DNA from: Ceriagrion tenellum
Lineage: Eukaryota; Arthropoda; Insecta; Odonata; Coenagrionidae
Length of the DNA stretch: 64,000 nucleotides
Direction: 5' to 3'
Assembly (NCBI GenBank): GCA_963169105.1
Contig: OY720635.1
Location: 158,177,645-158,241,644, forward strand
In this document: one piece after another, positions 1 to 11,209 of the stretch
Layout of the letters: each line of letters opens with the position of its first letter
Numbering within the stretch: the stretch's first letter is position 1
Notes under the pieces: model-generated
What the model saw: the letters and a program-made list of their open reading frames with translations, nothing else
The model's database searches: none
Told to the model about the DNA's origin: nothing
Program-made: the position numbers and the translations under genes

Positions 1-422
1 GCATATGTGTATGCACTCCAGAGAGGCATTATTTACAAAATGAGGAATTTCTAACGCTTAGATGTCATAAAAAGACGAACAGTGTGTAGTTCTTATGTTT
101 TATTAACTATTTCTGAAAATTAATCATACTGTCACCGCATTAGGTTCTTGGGTAATATCACAAAAAAACTTTCTGTTTTGATGGAGTTTCAAACGCACCG
201 CGCGAAAAAAATGAGTCAAGTCAAAGACTTGTATAGATATTCTCATTTAATTACTCACAATTTCTGTCTTATAAAACTATATTTGTGCACCATTAATAAT
301 GCAATATTTAATTGAAGTGTCCTACAGCTTGTGAAATTAAAACGTATAATTCGAATACTTGTTATTATGATACCTATAATACCTATTATGACTTGGGAAC
401 TATCACGCTCGGACTACCTTAA
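1..422 (-). mobile_element. Family A TTAA-flanked MITE, truncated by window start
   Basis: This is the 5' three-quarters of a roughly 560-bp non-autonomous DNA element that recurs through the window, here in reverse orientation. It ends at a TTAA (419-422) preceded by the reverse complement of the family terminus GGTAGTCCGAGCG. It contains no ORF. The other end lies outside the window. The recurring termini and TTAA flank suggest a piggyBac-like transposase acted in trans, but the family assignment is inference. Confidence 0.8.
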
Positions 423-1180
423 ACGAAGGCCAACGTCACGGAGGCTTTGATCACGTGATTCCCTTCCCCAAATGGCATTGGATGCTCGCAACAAATTGGC
501 TGCATTTCTGTCAGCTGAGCTATTATTATCTTATGGAAGCAGTTTAATGCGGCAGACGATTGTACGCTCAGGAGGAAAGAGAGGTCATCATCGTCTGTCC
601 CTCTTTGACCGTCGGATCACTGTCTGGCGCGCTCTGCGTGACACAACGAGCGTGAGTTAACGAGAGAACGAGAGAGCGCGAGCAAACGCAGCGGGGACGG
701 CCTTGGGGGAAGACGCCCACCAAAGTGTACACGAACGGCCTTGCGCCTCTGTGACTCAACAGGTGGCGGCAAGGGGTCTATTGGGGAGGGGGGGAATTAG
801 GGGGAGGGAGGTGGTTGATGATGTAGGGGCAGGAGGGGGGGGGGGAAGTTTTAGACGGAGGGGAAGTGTTAAAGAGAAAGTTCTCCCCTCCTGAAACTCA
901 AAACCTCGGTGCCAGAGCATGTGTTTGTTGTCCGGCGTACCCACGTCCACTCCAGCGCAAGCGTGAGATCGAAGTAGTTGGGAGCGTGATTTTCATCTCG
1001 GATCATAATGTTGAGCAGTGTTATCCAAACTTTTTCGAGCCACTTTTTCTTCTAAAACCTTTACTCAGCGCCCCCAACCATAAGATTTATAGTCATGGGC
1101 TATATGAACTAAGAAATCATCAAATATTTTATTTCTCAAAGGTGTTTTTTTGTCGCAACAACATAATTCCCATAATTCTT
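423..1180. other. Unassigned GC/purine-rich interval with G-rich tract
   Basis: No gene is recognised here. Short ORFs on both strands are explained by base composition. The stretch 780-850 on the plus strand holds several closely spaced runs of four or more G, including one of about twelve, which could form G-quadruplexes. A CACGTG E-box-like core lies near 452. Confidence 0.5.
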
Positions 1181-1379
1181 CATTAAAAGTAATGATTCAA
1201 ACATCATTTTAAAGCTTATCTTCCCCGCTATTGACGAAAAATAGACAAATGGTTTAGAATTAAAGTTTTTGGTAAAAAATTGAAAATTAAATTTTTTGTT
1301 AAAAATGATCAAAAATTAACAGTTCCATCTGTGGACAATATAATCAACTAATATGTTAAATATGGTTACGCGCCTAAAA

Positions 1380-1597
1380 ACTAGGAGGCGCCATCTATCA
1401 ACAGATCGTTTAGTTAGATTGTTTACATTCAACATGCAATCAGTGTGACCATTTACTGTTTACGTTATGTATCTTTAACGCAAGCATTAATAACATATAA
1501 TTCTCCGTGGGAAGAAGCAGGTAGAAGAACAGGATGAAAGAAGGAAGAAACAGGAAGAAGCTGCATACTGTGCGAAATATTCGCACGGGTCAGCTAG
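1380..1597 (+). mobile_element. Helitron 3' terminus
   Basis: A hairpin of two 7-nt arms (GTGCGAA 1570-1576, TTCGCAC 1580-1586) with a 3-nt loop lies 7 nt upstream of CTAG, followed by T at 1598. This hairpin plus CTRR arrangement is the classic 3' end of a Helitron rolling-circle transposon. The 5' end was not found, so the start given is arbitrary. No Rep/helicase coding sequence is present, so this is a non-autonomous or truncated copy. Confidence 0.6.
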
Positions 1598-1689
1598 TAT
1601 TTACAAATTAAGCTAAAACAATCGTTTTTAAACTACTGTTGATTGCAAATCCAATGCAGAGATAGTTTACTCATCCCCGGACATGTATG

Positions 1690-1769
1690 TTCGGGGATGC
1701 CCCTTGAAGCCCCCTTAGATAAAAGCACCGCCCTCCAGGGGGCGGTAGCGCCCACTTTGGGAACCACTG
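1690..1769 (-). mobile_element. hAT-like terminal fragment
   Basis: On the minus strand the sequence starting at 1769 reads CAGTGGTTCCCAAAGTGGGC, closely matching the terminal inverted repeats of many animal hAT elements. The opposite end was not found, and no target duplication can be confirmed. It is a solo end or a heavily deleted copy. Confidence 0.5.
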
Positions 1770-4700
1770 ATGTAGATCACACTCACTTTAAAATTTACGA
1801 GAAATTAGGCCAATGTTTACGTTGAAAGAACTTTTTTTAATGACGAACTTCTCAGGAATGAAAGTAATCGAAAGGTGACGAAATGTACATACATAATTGA
1901 ACGAGGGAGAGAAAAGAAAGTATTTTGCTGCAGATTTTCTCTGAAGTCTCATTCTCACTCTGGGAACAAGGGATAAGACCCTCCCTCCCCCCCACCAGGA
2001 ATCCTCACTCCCGTCCCAAATCGAGCACCCATCACTCAGCCCCCCCCCCCCCTGGCGACTCCTGTATTCAGTGTTTTTCTCTCTCTCTCAATTAAGAAAT
2101 GAATTTCCACATTGTTAACCCTGAAACCTTCGAACTTAGGTTGTTGAGATTTTGACTTCGTTTATTTCTATGTACCGCGTCTTATGCCTTAACAGCTGTC
2201 TTAACCGAGTATTTTGTTATTTTATTTCTGTATTTTGGTTTTTAACAAAGTTAGTTTCTGAAAAATGATGTAACATATAAACTTGTATTCCTCCTCGATC
2301 CCTGGGTCAAAACTTAATCATATTAAAAACATATCACATTTCATTAAAGACAGGCTTCTCGGGATTCCATCCGGGTTGGATGGTTGGATTTCCGTGAAGC
2401 CCTTTTTCACTGGAAAAACCTGAAATATTTTTTCATCATATTTCATTATTATGAAAAAAAATTTAATGTCTCTCTTGAGCGCTCTGTCGCGCCAAATCTC
2501 AAGGAAAATGATTTCTATTTCTTGGCAAAGACCTTGAAAGTTAGAGCAAATTGTGGCTCTAAATGTTTGACGGATTTTCGATCGGGTAGGCTTGGGGAAC
2601 AATGAAATTGATTTGCTTGTTTTGCTTATTTCAGACGGTTTATTGGATTATCAATGTTCCTAACAGGAGCTTAACTAGGACTTAGACCCGCGCGCCGCTA
2701 CCGAGGCCGCCGACAGAGTGAACCTCTTGTCTTCTTCTTGTCGACAACACTGGTCAAACGGTGAAAACTCAAGCAACAGACGAAAGATCTATTATCAACC
2801 CCAACTGACTGGCAGCTGGGAGTGTTGCTCCTTCGATGAAGGGGTAATTATATGATCTTTGTCGCATGATTTCACTCGAGAAAGTGTTGCAACCTAGACC
2901 TTCTCCGACGCTATCATTACATGTCATCGTGGGGCGTGGACCATGTGACTGATGAACGTGACATAAGTGACTGAGCGTTCTCAAATGTCAAACTTCTTTT
3001 CTATCCAATCGTGTGGTGTGTGGCTCTATCCATTACCATATTCAGCCTTCTACAAAGAATGGGAGTAAGTTCATTTCGACATAAAAGCAATTCCATGAGA
3101 TCTTTTGCCTTGGTAGTGACTCTCCATATTTAGAATGTATGCACTGCACATTATGTTGATATATGGCCTGATAGTGATAGAAATCCATGACAGCTGTTTA
3201 TCATAATGGGAACAATTAGGTGTAAAAGGTGCACAGGAACTCATTTCATTCAAGGTATAACTGAGCGAAAAAATATTGAGCTTTTTCGTATCATGTGATC
3301 GCTCCGCTTTTCCAGTTCATTACGAAATGACATAGCGGTTCGGGCGACATCTATTGGCTGCATCTGTCGCAACTCGTTGGATATAGTCTTTCCCAGGCAT
3401 GAGCTATCAACTATTATAATTAAGCCGTTTGTGGTTTTCTGTCTCATAATTTTATGGTTTATTTTGTGTTTACAAGGAATATGTCTCGGTGAAAGATTGA
3501 TGAACGTTTTTTTTCACTTTCACCATAATTTTCACTCGATCAATTTATAAACTCGAGGGCATCTATGGATTTCTCCCTGGCATAAGTCTGAGCTGAACTT
3601 CAAGAAAAAAAGGGTATATTTAATAAGTTCTGTTGGTTCGATTTGATGATTAATCCCATTGAACACGATGCTATGGGACATAGAACATATTTCTTGTTAC
3701 ATTATTCCATCTGGTTCCATTTCAGATATCTCCTCACTCTAAGTTGCAGAATGCTAATTTTGTCATCAGGTATGCTGAGCCTGAGCTGTCTCATAGAACT
3801 TGGTTCGTGCTAGAGAGTCTCTTCCACAAGTTTATGAATTTGGATGTCCAAATTGTATTCAGATCACGCAGCCGCGGAGTTATGGCGCGTTTCGTTCATC
3901 GGAATGACTGAAATTACTCCATCCACTCCATTGGACGTTTCACAGTTAGTTGCCAATATGGGCTCGTTTAGAGATTCGTGTTCATATTAATCTCGTTACA
4001 TTGACTTTTGATCGAGTGATTGACAGAAATGGAGTACCGTGACTGCACATTTAGAAGTCTTACAACACTTAAGTATTAATTCTTAAAGAACATTATTATT
4101 ATTGAGTAATCTATTGGTAAGGGTATGCTTAAGAGGAGGTTCTTAAAAATCCTCCGGATTTTTACGAATGAAGGGCCCCTTATGTACGTATAATTTTTCA
4201 TTCTTCATCTTGGCGTAGGTCTCCCCGTTCTTCATCCCGTTCATACAACCTATTCTCTTCCCCGCTTGCCCAACATCCTTCCCTCGACATGAATGAAATC
4301 AATTAAGCGCAACTTTTAAGATGTTTTCCTCTGTGGCCAAAAGGTGTGTGCTCACGGAGCGTAAGTTTAGCAACAGTGCACTCCATAAGGCCCTGTACTG
4401 CCAACTAGATTTGGTACGCTCTATAGTATGATGTATGATTCGTGGAAGTTATATCGCCGACTATTTGTCCAAAAGTAGTGCCACAGCGGATATTTTGCTC
4501 GGAAGGTGTGAATCGGTTGAAGGGTAAAAAATATGTCTTTTGAATTTATCAGTGTTACTCCGCTAAATGTCATGTCCCGAGTGTGGCAAACGGTGTTTCA
4601 CTCGGCGTTACGCATGCGACACGGAGGCAGTGCAGATGAGGTCAAATCCCACGCGATCCTCCCGTCTCTCTCTCTCTCTTTCTCTCTCATTCTGGCTGAC

Positions 4701-4862
4701 TTCATAATCCCAGTGTGCTGTGGTGGGCGTTGCGTCGACCTGGTTCTGCCCCGAAAGGGCGCGCGAGACGTGCCAAGGCTGCCGGTTCCTCATCGCTTAG
4801 AAACGATGGATTCGGCGGTGTCCTCTTGTTTATTTGATACGCGGCTTCGTTGCCTGGTGACC
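1770..4862. other. No recognisable gene or repeat
   Basis: About 3 kb of mixed AT-rich DNA with a poly-C tract at 2041-2052. ORFs here are short, overlap on both strands and match no family I recognise. I see no convincing splice-flanked coding exon. Confidence 0.5.
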
Positions 4863-4907
4863 AGGGTACTCACGAAAGGGAAGATAAGACCCTTTCGTGA
4901 GTACCCT
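4863..4907. repeat. Perfect 18-bp inverted repeat (hairpin)
   Basis: Arms 4863-4880 and 4890-4907 are exact reverse complements separated by the 9-nt loop AAGATAAGA. It lies just left of a SINE and inside a 139-aa ORF (4533-4952) that I do not believe is coding. A perfect arm with a short loop suggests a recent template-switch event or a small foldback. Confidence 0.85.
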
Positions 4908-4929
4908 GAAAGAGAGGGAAAAGGGAAGA

Positions 4930-5145
4930 GTCAGGCATTAGCCTGCTCTTAACGATAGGCACCCAGGGGACCACGGTTTAAAGTCTCATCCGACAGACGG
5001 AGTACTGTACTTGAAGTGCCCTCCATAAAGCACTCAAGTTGGGACCGGGTTTCCTCTGAAAAACATCTTCCTCTGCAGGGATTTGAACCCTGGCCGCCCG
5101 TATGGTTAGCCAGTACTGTAACCACCACACCAACCCGATCCCCTA
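4930..5145 (-). mobile_element. tRNA-derived SINE (family S1)
   Basis: Read on the minus strand, the element begins with a tRNA-like head containing a pol III B-box, GGGTTCAAATCCC, and a tRNA-anticodon-arm-like stretch. A body with a CATCCGACAGACGG-type block (plus-strand reading) follows. A second copy at 14600-14905 aligns over nearly its whole length. No protein is encoded; SINEs depend on a partner LINE for mobilisation. Confidence 0.8.
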
Positions 5146-5469
5146 TCTGTACATAAAAGTGACAAAAAATCACCCTAAGGAGTTGGTCTCATATCAATTC
5201 AATGCTCTTTGAACACGTAGCCTTATGGAACATGAAGTATATTCCGTAATAAATCGATTAAATATACGCAGATTTTCTTCTGAACGCGATATAATACATG
5301 TTCCATTATTTCAGTCGTAGCTAGCATGTTTCAAGGCGTCACACCGAGTTTAATGTTTCTAAGTCCGCTTCCCCAGAAACAGTGGATACCAAAGTATTCC
5401 TTACCGCCCATTGAGGTGACCTTGGCCTCAGTTCATCCCACACGACAATCGACCTTTAGGGGCAATCGG

Positions 5470-5930
5470 TTTGATGAAGGGGAGGGGTAGGGGCTAGGGA
5501 AGACCCCTTTAAAATTTAAATGGCTGTGGACGTTCCTGTCAACCCAATTGGGATTCTTCACAGGGCTTTAGAGACCCCGTTCAGGATGCCTGAGTTATGA
5601 TCACAAACACACAGAGCAATCACACTCTCACAAGCACTCACAAAATCACTCACACATTCAACAGGGCCCAACTTCTGGGAGAATCAGGCTCGAGATGAGC
5701 TTGGTCAAAGGAATATTCTTGTGTGCGTGTCTATGAATGGTCACTGTCGAGGAATTAACGTTCCCGTAAACCTTCACAAGGGAATTCTGGTTGAGAGGCT
5801 GTGGTTGGTCACTGACGCTACCGTCAAACCAACACAGTAAATATTTTTTGCTCTATCTTTTGACGAGTGGTGCCAATAGTTGCGGCCATTGGAGAAATAC
5901 TCTCACCCTATTTTGTCAATAACCTCAATT
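5470..5930 (+). repeat. Composite dispersed repeat, copy 1
   Basis: This segment is shared with 52420-52890. The part from about 5712 to 5920 matches in the same orientation. The part 5538-5710, which includes the palindrome CCCAATTGGG, matches in the opposite orientation. No ORF of interest. It is probably a fragment of a larger mobile element. The 52.4 kb copy extends further and carries a hammerhead-like core. Confidence 0.75.
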
Positions 5931-6839
5931 ATTTTGTATCTCACCTATAAAACCAACCTCAACCAAGGAACTAACCGGTGGAAGGCAGAGGAAGGTTTCG
6001 CTAAGTTGTAAAAGTCTATCTAATCGTATCGACACCGTTAATCGCTATGAATTAAATCGACCGGCACATGACGGTCCTTTCAATAGCACACTGCCAGTTC
6101 CCCCAGCTGTTCTGTTGGTTGAGAGTTGAGAATTTCTTGTTTCCGATCCAATAAATTCGGTTCAGGAGAGCTAAGCTTTCTGGTTTCGTACGGCATTCTC
6201 GCCAATGTGGGCACTCTGCGACGGCGGTAGTCCTTTATTGGCGAGGGGATGAGTAGGTCCTGGTTAGTTCCGTCTTACACCACTCGATAAAGGGATTGCT
6301 TCACGGAATAGCGGTATCGAAACTCGAGAAGTCTTTCAAATCGTTGCTCCTCCATTGACAGGGCGGATGTTTGGATTAAAAAAACCGCCAATTTCACGGC
6401 GGTATGAGATAAGGAAGCTCGCTTTTTTTTGGGAAAGGGTTTCCTTTCATTTTCAATGGGATTTTCAGCGGGCGTAATGACGTGAATGCGTCGAGAGGCA
6501 ACAAGCTTTAATTTCCATGGAGCTAGTGGTAGCGTTTCATAGTTTGGCGGTCTCTTCCATTCCGGTGAAAGCAGCGAGGAAGGGAGCCAACGGACCGTGG
6601 AATCGCCGGTATAATTTCGGCGCCCGTTCCCCGGCCGACCCGTCTCCCACGCAACCCATTGTTGTCGCTGTGCTTCGGCATTGAGAGGGTCGCCTTGGAT
6701 ATCCGCGGCCAGCCGTGGAATCGGATGAAACGCGATCTCGGAAAGCGACACCCGTCAAATCCGCAGAGTGGACGGGAAATCCCGCATAGCGATCCTGTCT
6801 CGTGCCGCTCATTCTTTTCTTTCGAGCGAGATTTTTCTC
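5931..6839. other. No supported gene; CpG-rich interval
   Basis: Several overlapping ORFs occupy 6275-6907 in three minus frames and one plus frame, the longest 158 aa. They have no recognisable domain and their mutual overlap points to stop-codon scarcity from high GC. A promoter or first exon of an unseen gene is possible but unsupported. Confidence 0.4.
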
Positions 6840-7020
6840 CAGGTGTAATGGAGACCATATTCGAATTTTATTTTATAAATTCAGCAGCGATGAGAAGCGT
6901 GCAGTAGATATAGTTGTATATACCATTGGCACAGTAATATAATTTTGTATGACTGAAATTCTCAGTGATCAAATCATATGACTACATCATTATTTAACTT
7001 GGCTCATTTTATTCACGCCT
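6840..7020 (+). mobile_element. Diverged fragment of family A element
   Basis: The sequence from GAGACCATATTCGAATT onward, then the block around CTTGGCTCATTTTATTCACG, follows the order seen in intact family A copies (for example 16500-16670), with many substitutions. Both termini are missing. Confidence 0.6.
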
Positions 7021-7076
7021 TCAGCTGCAGTGGTTGAATCACATATTCTTAATGAAGACCCTTATCAAGTGACTTA

Positions 7077-7558
7077 AGGTGCGTTCCCTTTCACCCTCCG
7101 ATCGCATGATGCGCCACCGCATCAGTGGCCGGTCCGTTTCCCATTCTCGCATTGAAGCTTTTGATGTGGAAGAGTGAAACGGAACGTCTTTGAAGCGAGC
7201 GGAAAATTTGAATAGCGACGGCGAATCGTCGCTAAGGGTTGTTGATGAGGTATTTCGGAAAGGAAACAGGACCATAGTTGAAACGGGAGTGTAAAACAGA
7301 CAATTATTATTTTGAGCTTAATTCTTCTGCGAAGACTCTCATTTCATTCATTTTCTCCATTTCGTATGCGTTGTCATAACAAACAAACCGCCAAAATTAC
7401 GTCACCGCATCAACGGCGCCAGCTTCTCCGTGGTGCGTTTGGAGCGCATATTATGCTCGACGCGTGGCCCCATCGAGAGCTCATTGAAGCGCTCCGGTGT
7501 GTGCAACGGAACGGCCGGGACCGCATCAATGCTATTGGAGCGTGAAACGGAACGCACC
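7077..7558 (+). mobile_element. Family B MITE, copy 1
   Basis: A roughly 480-bp non-autonomous element with long terminal inverted repeats starting AGGTGCGTTCC and ending GGAACGCACCT. TTA lies immediately outside each end, consistent with a 3-bp target duplication as made by PIF/Harbinger transposases. A subterminal hairpin GATGCG-CCAC-CGCATC lies near the left end. No transposase ORF. Two further copies are at 10493 and 19659. Confidence 0.8.
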
Positions 7559-9767
7559 TTTACTTACCCGAAAGTTCTTACCCGAAACCGGATTCAAACT
7601 CAGGATATTTGGACGCTCAGGGCGGCGAATCGACTCTTTTTTGGATCACGCCCAAATGCTCCGCGATAAAAAAACCATAAGTGTCACACCTTGACGTTCA
7701 ATTCTAAGGTTGTAAATAACTGTAGCCATCCTATGTTCTTTACATATATACCAACCACGCCGTTCCCTTCCGGGGTTTTCCGTGCTAATCCAATCACATC
7801 CCAAGGATCATTCTATATAAACCAATCGATTCCTTATTTCGCTAACTTTTAAATGTAAGTACTTAAAATCTTGAAAATCCGCCGATTCTCTAAACTGGGT
7901 GTAGTGTCTAGAGCTGCTGAATCCGGAGGAGTTTATTCCCGTAGGAGAATTCTTTTCCAGGAGTAAGAACCTCCGGGAGATTGCAGTAGATTAAGAAAAA
8001 GAGCGTCGTAGCACGGATCAATGTGCATTGCTAAATCATGTTTAGTTGAAATTCTACAGCTTTTGGAAAACGCAAGGTGCTATTTCAAGTCCCATAATAT
8101 TGAGATGCATTAACTTATTTTTTCGTTAGAATGACTGCTCGCATGCGAAAATAAATGGGAATCAAAGGTAATAATCAAACGATAACTTTAATGTAAAACT
8201 TCGTATATATAAGGAAAATTTATCAGTTTACGCGGCGAGATTTTTTAAATCCACCGAATACAAACACCGATTCCCGGAGACTCCGGAAGAGTTTACCTAT
8301 CTGGGGCCGTCTCGCGTAGGAAATTTTTTGAATATGATGAAATGCATTTTTACAGCATCGATTAGCGGTGCGCTGTGTCGAAGAGATTTTGTCTCAGAGG
8401 TGGTTCAGTTTATAATGCTTAAGGAGAAGTCGATGGATAGCGCTTGGAGTCGGAGAGCAGGAAGGGTGCGGCGCTCCTGTTTCCTAATCGATTTGCTCCC
8501 CCCATTTTTTCAAGACCTCCATTGATTCTAAGTTTTTCACGCACCCATGGGTTAAATTTTTTAGCTCCTCTCCTTTCACTGCATCGACTTATTGCATTGT
8601 TGCGGAACTTAGACGACGCGAATCTCCAAGGTAGCAACTACAATCCATTTCGACCTCCTCGCTTAAGCATCTGCTGCTCAATCTGAATCTGGACTCTCCG
8701 GCGTCGATTTTTTGGTACCTGGAGCGGTTATCGTGAGTCATTAAGTGCACATATGAATAATAAGTTCAAGCAAGTCACAAACAATCTTGGACCTCATTTC
8801 ACTTAAGTACATCTACTAGTTCGTTGGAAATCACCATTCATGTAGTATTACAAATCAAATACCAGGAGATATTTTTAAAAAAATTCGCCATAATTAAAGC
8901 TTTGTTGTGGCTTTGCTTCGCGGGGTGGATTTCGAGATTCGAGTTAAAATCATAAGTAGATATGCACGTGTTTTTGCTCTGTAAGAAATCTTGACATTTG
9001 TTCGCCAGAATTACAATAATAAGAAACTTATTAATTTGCAATACACTCGAAATCGAATAATTTCTAAGAATACGTCGAGTACCATGAGCTGGGCGAGAAA
9101 GTAGCATTATATTGTTAGGAAACCAATCGGTGACTTGTAGCTAATTCCAATTTTATTAATACATATTTCCTACTAATCTACTTATAATTACGCGTAAGTA
9201 AAGTTTCACGCGTATCTCTTCATAAATATAAATCACTCCAACTATCTTAGGGATATCATTCGTTGCCTTTGGGAAGAGAGGGATAAAAGATTTCCCCTCG
9301 AACAAACGCGCTAGCCTTCATTTGTCTTGGTGGGCGAGTTCCCGAGCGAGGCAGGCGGGGCGAATGGGAGAAAGTCGAGTGTAGATAGGCGGATACCTAT
9401 CCCGATCCAACTGCCCTTAGGAAGTCGTTTCGCATTAGAACGGACCACATGCAATCCTCTCCCATTCAAAACGGGGTGGTGTCTCTTAACTCGGAGACGA
9501 AAGCGGCCATCGCACTTAAGATATAAGACAAGCTCCCCCCCCCCGTTGTGCTCTCGCTGTGCTGTTCCCTATTGTTCCCTCGCTCTGTCCACTTCCCCCC
9601 CCCCTTCTCGCAAAAGAGGAGATTTAAAAAGTATGGTTCGCTGCGATTAATGCATTACTCGCTTCAAACGAAAGGAGCTCGAGGAGGAAAGGAGACGCCC
9701 TTTGCGAAATAACTCTTTGCTTGGATTAGGTAAGATTAATGTAATCGCGCATTTCTGTAGCATAGCT
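7559..9767. other. Unassigned interval with minor repeat debris
   Basis: Near 7577-7625 a GGATTCAAACTC block resembles a decayed tRNA-like B-box. At about 7755-7785 the motif CCGTTCCCTTCCGGGG matches the LINE 3' end seen at 33260. The remainder, including C-rich tracts near 9534 and 9596, shows no recognisable gene. Confidence 0.4.
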
Positions 9768-9860
9768 CCCGAAAAAGTTCCCGGTGCTGCAAAATGGACG
9801 ATTTCGGGGCTTGGGCCACGGAACTTTCAAAATCCTACGAAGCGGAGGAGGAAGGTTTTT
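9768..9860 (+). repeat. Segment related to 34680-34760
   Basis: This stretch and 34680-34760 share a run that, in one frame, reads KVPGAA(K/Q)W in both places, with continuing nucleotide similarity for about 80 bp. No known domain is recognised. It could be an old dispersed repeat or a decayed coding fragment. Confidence 0.35.
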
Positions 9861-9891
9861 TTATCGCGGAGTGTAAGTCAGAAAATCTTTA

Positions 9892-10442
9892 TAAGGTAGT
9901 TCGAGCGAAATATGATTTTACCTAGAAATCAATGAATTTTGTCTCATTTTAAATAACAATATATATCACCCTTCCATTGACTTAAAAAATTCAACCCCTT
10001 ACCTCATTAGTTTCCGAGATATTTCCGAGCCAAAAAATACCAGCCCCTTTTATATGGGAAATGGTACGTTTATGTACTCCAGAGAGACGTAATATCAAAA
10101 ATGAGGCATTTCCTACAATTAGATGTCGTAAAAAAACTAACAGCGTGTAGTTTGTGTGTTTTCTCGACTACTTTTGAAAATTAATCATATTGTCACCGCA
10201 GTAAATTCTTCGGGATCACGACAAACCTTCCGTTTTGATGGAGTTACAAACGTACCGCGAGAAAAAAAGAGTCAAGTTAAAGACTTAATTAGATATTTTC
10301 ATTTGATTACTTGCAGTTTAATTTATTGCACCATTATTGATGCCATATTAGATTCGTGTGAAATTGTTGGTGAAATTAAAAGGTATAATTCGACTATGGC
10401 CTCTATTATGATTAGGGGACTATCTCGCTCGCACTGCCTTAA
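9892..10442 (-). mobile_element. Family A TTAA-flanked MITE
   Basis: A near full-length reverse-oriented copy. The left end reads ATAAGGTAGTTCGAGCG, with ATAA in place of TTAA. The right end reads GCACTGCCTTAA (TTAA 10439-10442). Internal blocks keep the family order. There is no ORF beyond chance length. Confidence 0.85.
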
Positions 10443-10492
10443 TTGTTATCAACGGAAGAACTTTTAGAAGTGTCACAAACCACCTTCACCTA

Positions 10493-10991
10493 GGGTGCGT
10501 TCCGTTTTACGCTCCAATCACATTGATGCGCCACCGCATCAGTGGCCGTTCCGTTTCTCATTCTCGCATTGAAGCTTTTGATGTGGAAGAGTGAAACGGA
10601 ACGTCTTCGGAGCGGGAGGAAAATTTGAATAGCGACGGCGAATCGTTGCTAAGGGTTGTTGATGAGATATTTCGGAAGGGAAACACAACCACAACGGAAA
10701 CCGGAATGGAAAACAGACAATTATTGTTTTTAGCGGTTAATGCCGCTAAATCCGTATATTAGTCTCCGTGAAGACTCTCATTTCATTAATTTTCTCCACT
10801 TCGCATGCGTTACCATAACAGACAAACCGCCAAACTTACGTCACCGCATCAACTGCGCCAGCTTTTCCGTGGTGCGTTTGGAGCGCATATTATGCTCGAT
10901 GCGTGGCCCCATCGAGAGCGCATTGAAGGTGTGTGAAACGGAACGGCCGGGACCGCATCAATGCGATTGGAGCTTGAAACGGAACGCACCC
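10493..10991 (+). mobile_element. Family B MITE, copy 2
   Basis: It begins GGGTGCGTTCCG and ends CGGAACGCACCC, with long inverted termini. CTA (or TAG, by one alternative alignment) lies just outside each end, again a 3-bp duplication. The interior aligns with copies at 7077 and 19659. It starts only 50 bp after a family A element. Confidence 0.85.
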
Positions 10992-11209
10992 CTAGCTTCC
11001 CGTTTTGACTCATCTAACAATGAAACCTCGCGTAAGGGTCCTAGGGTTAAGAGATGGCGATGGAAGGCACTTGACATGTGCGCGTGTGCGCATCAAACAT
11101 GTCTCTTCCGCGAAACACTATGGCTCCCTTGAACCCCGTGTTCTCATGCGCATCCCATTCATCCCCTTTGTCTCCCCCCTCACCCTCTCCAACCCATCCT
11201 ACTCTAATT

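Noticed and set aside
4533..4952. 139-aa plus ORF
   Set aside because: It runs through a CT-rich tract and a perfect hairpin, has no domain and ends in a SINE.
5060..5145. Functional tRNA gene
   Set aside because: The B-box and tRNA-like text are clear, but the acceptor and anticodon arms do not pair and a SINE body follows. The same applies at 14836, 29430, 42150 and 51450.
6275..6907. 158-aa minus ORF and overlapping 111-, 91- and 82-aa ORFs
   Set aside because: Mutually overlapping frames on both strands with no recognisable motif; consistent with low stop-codon density.
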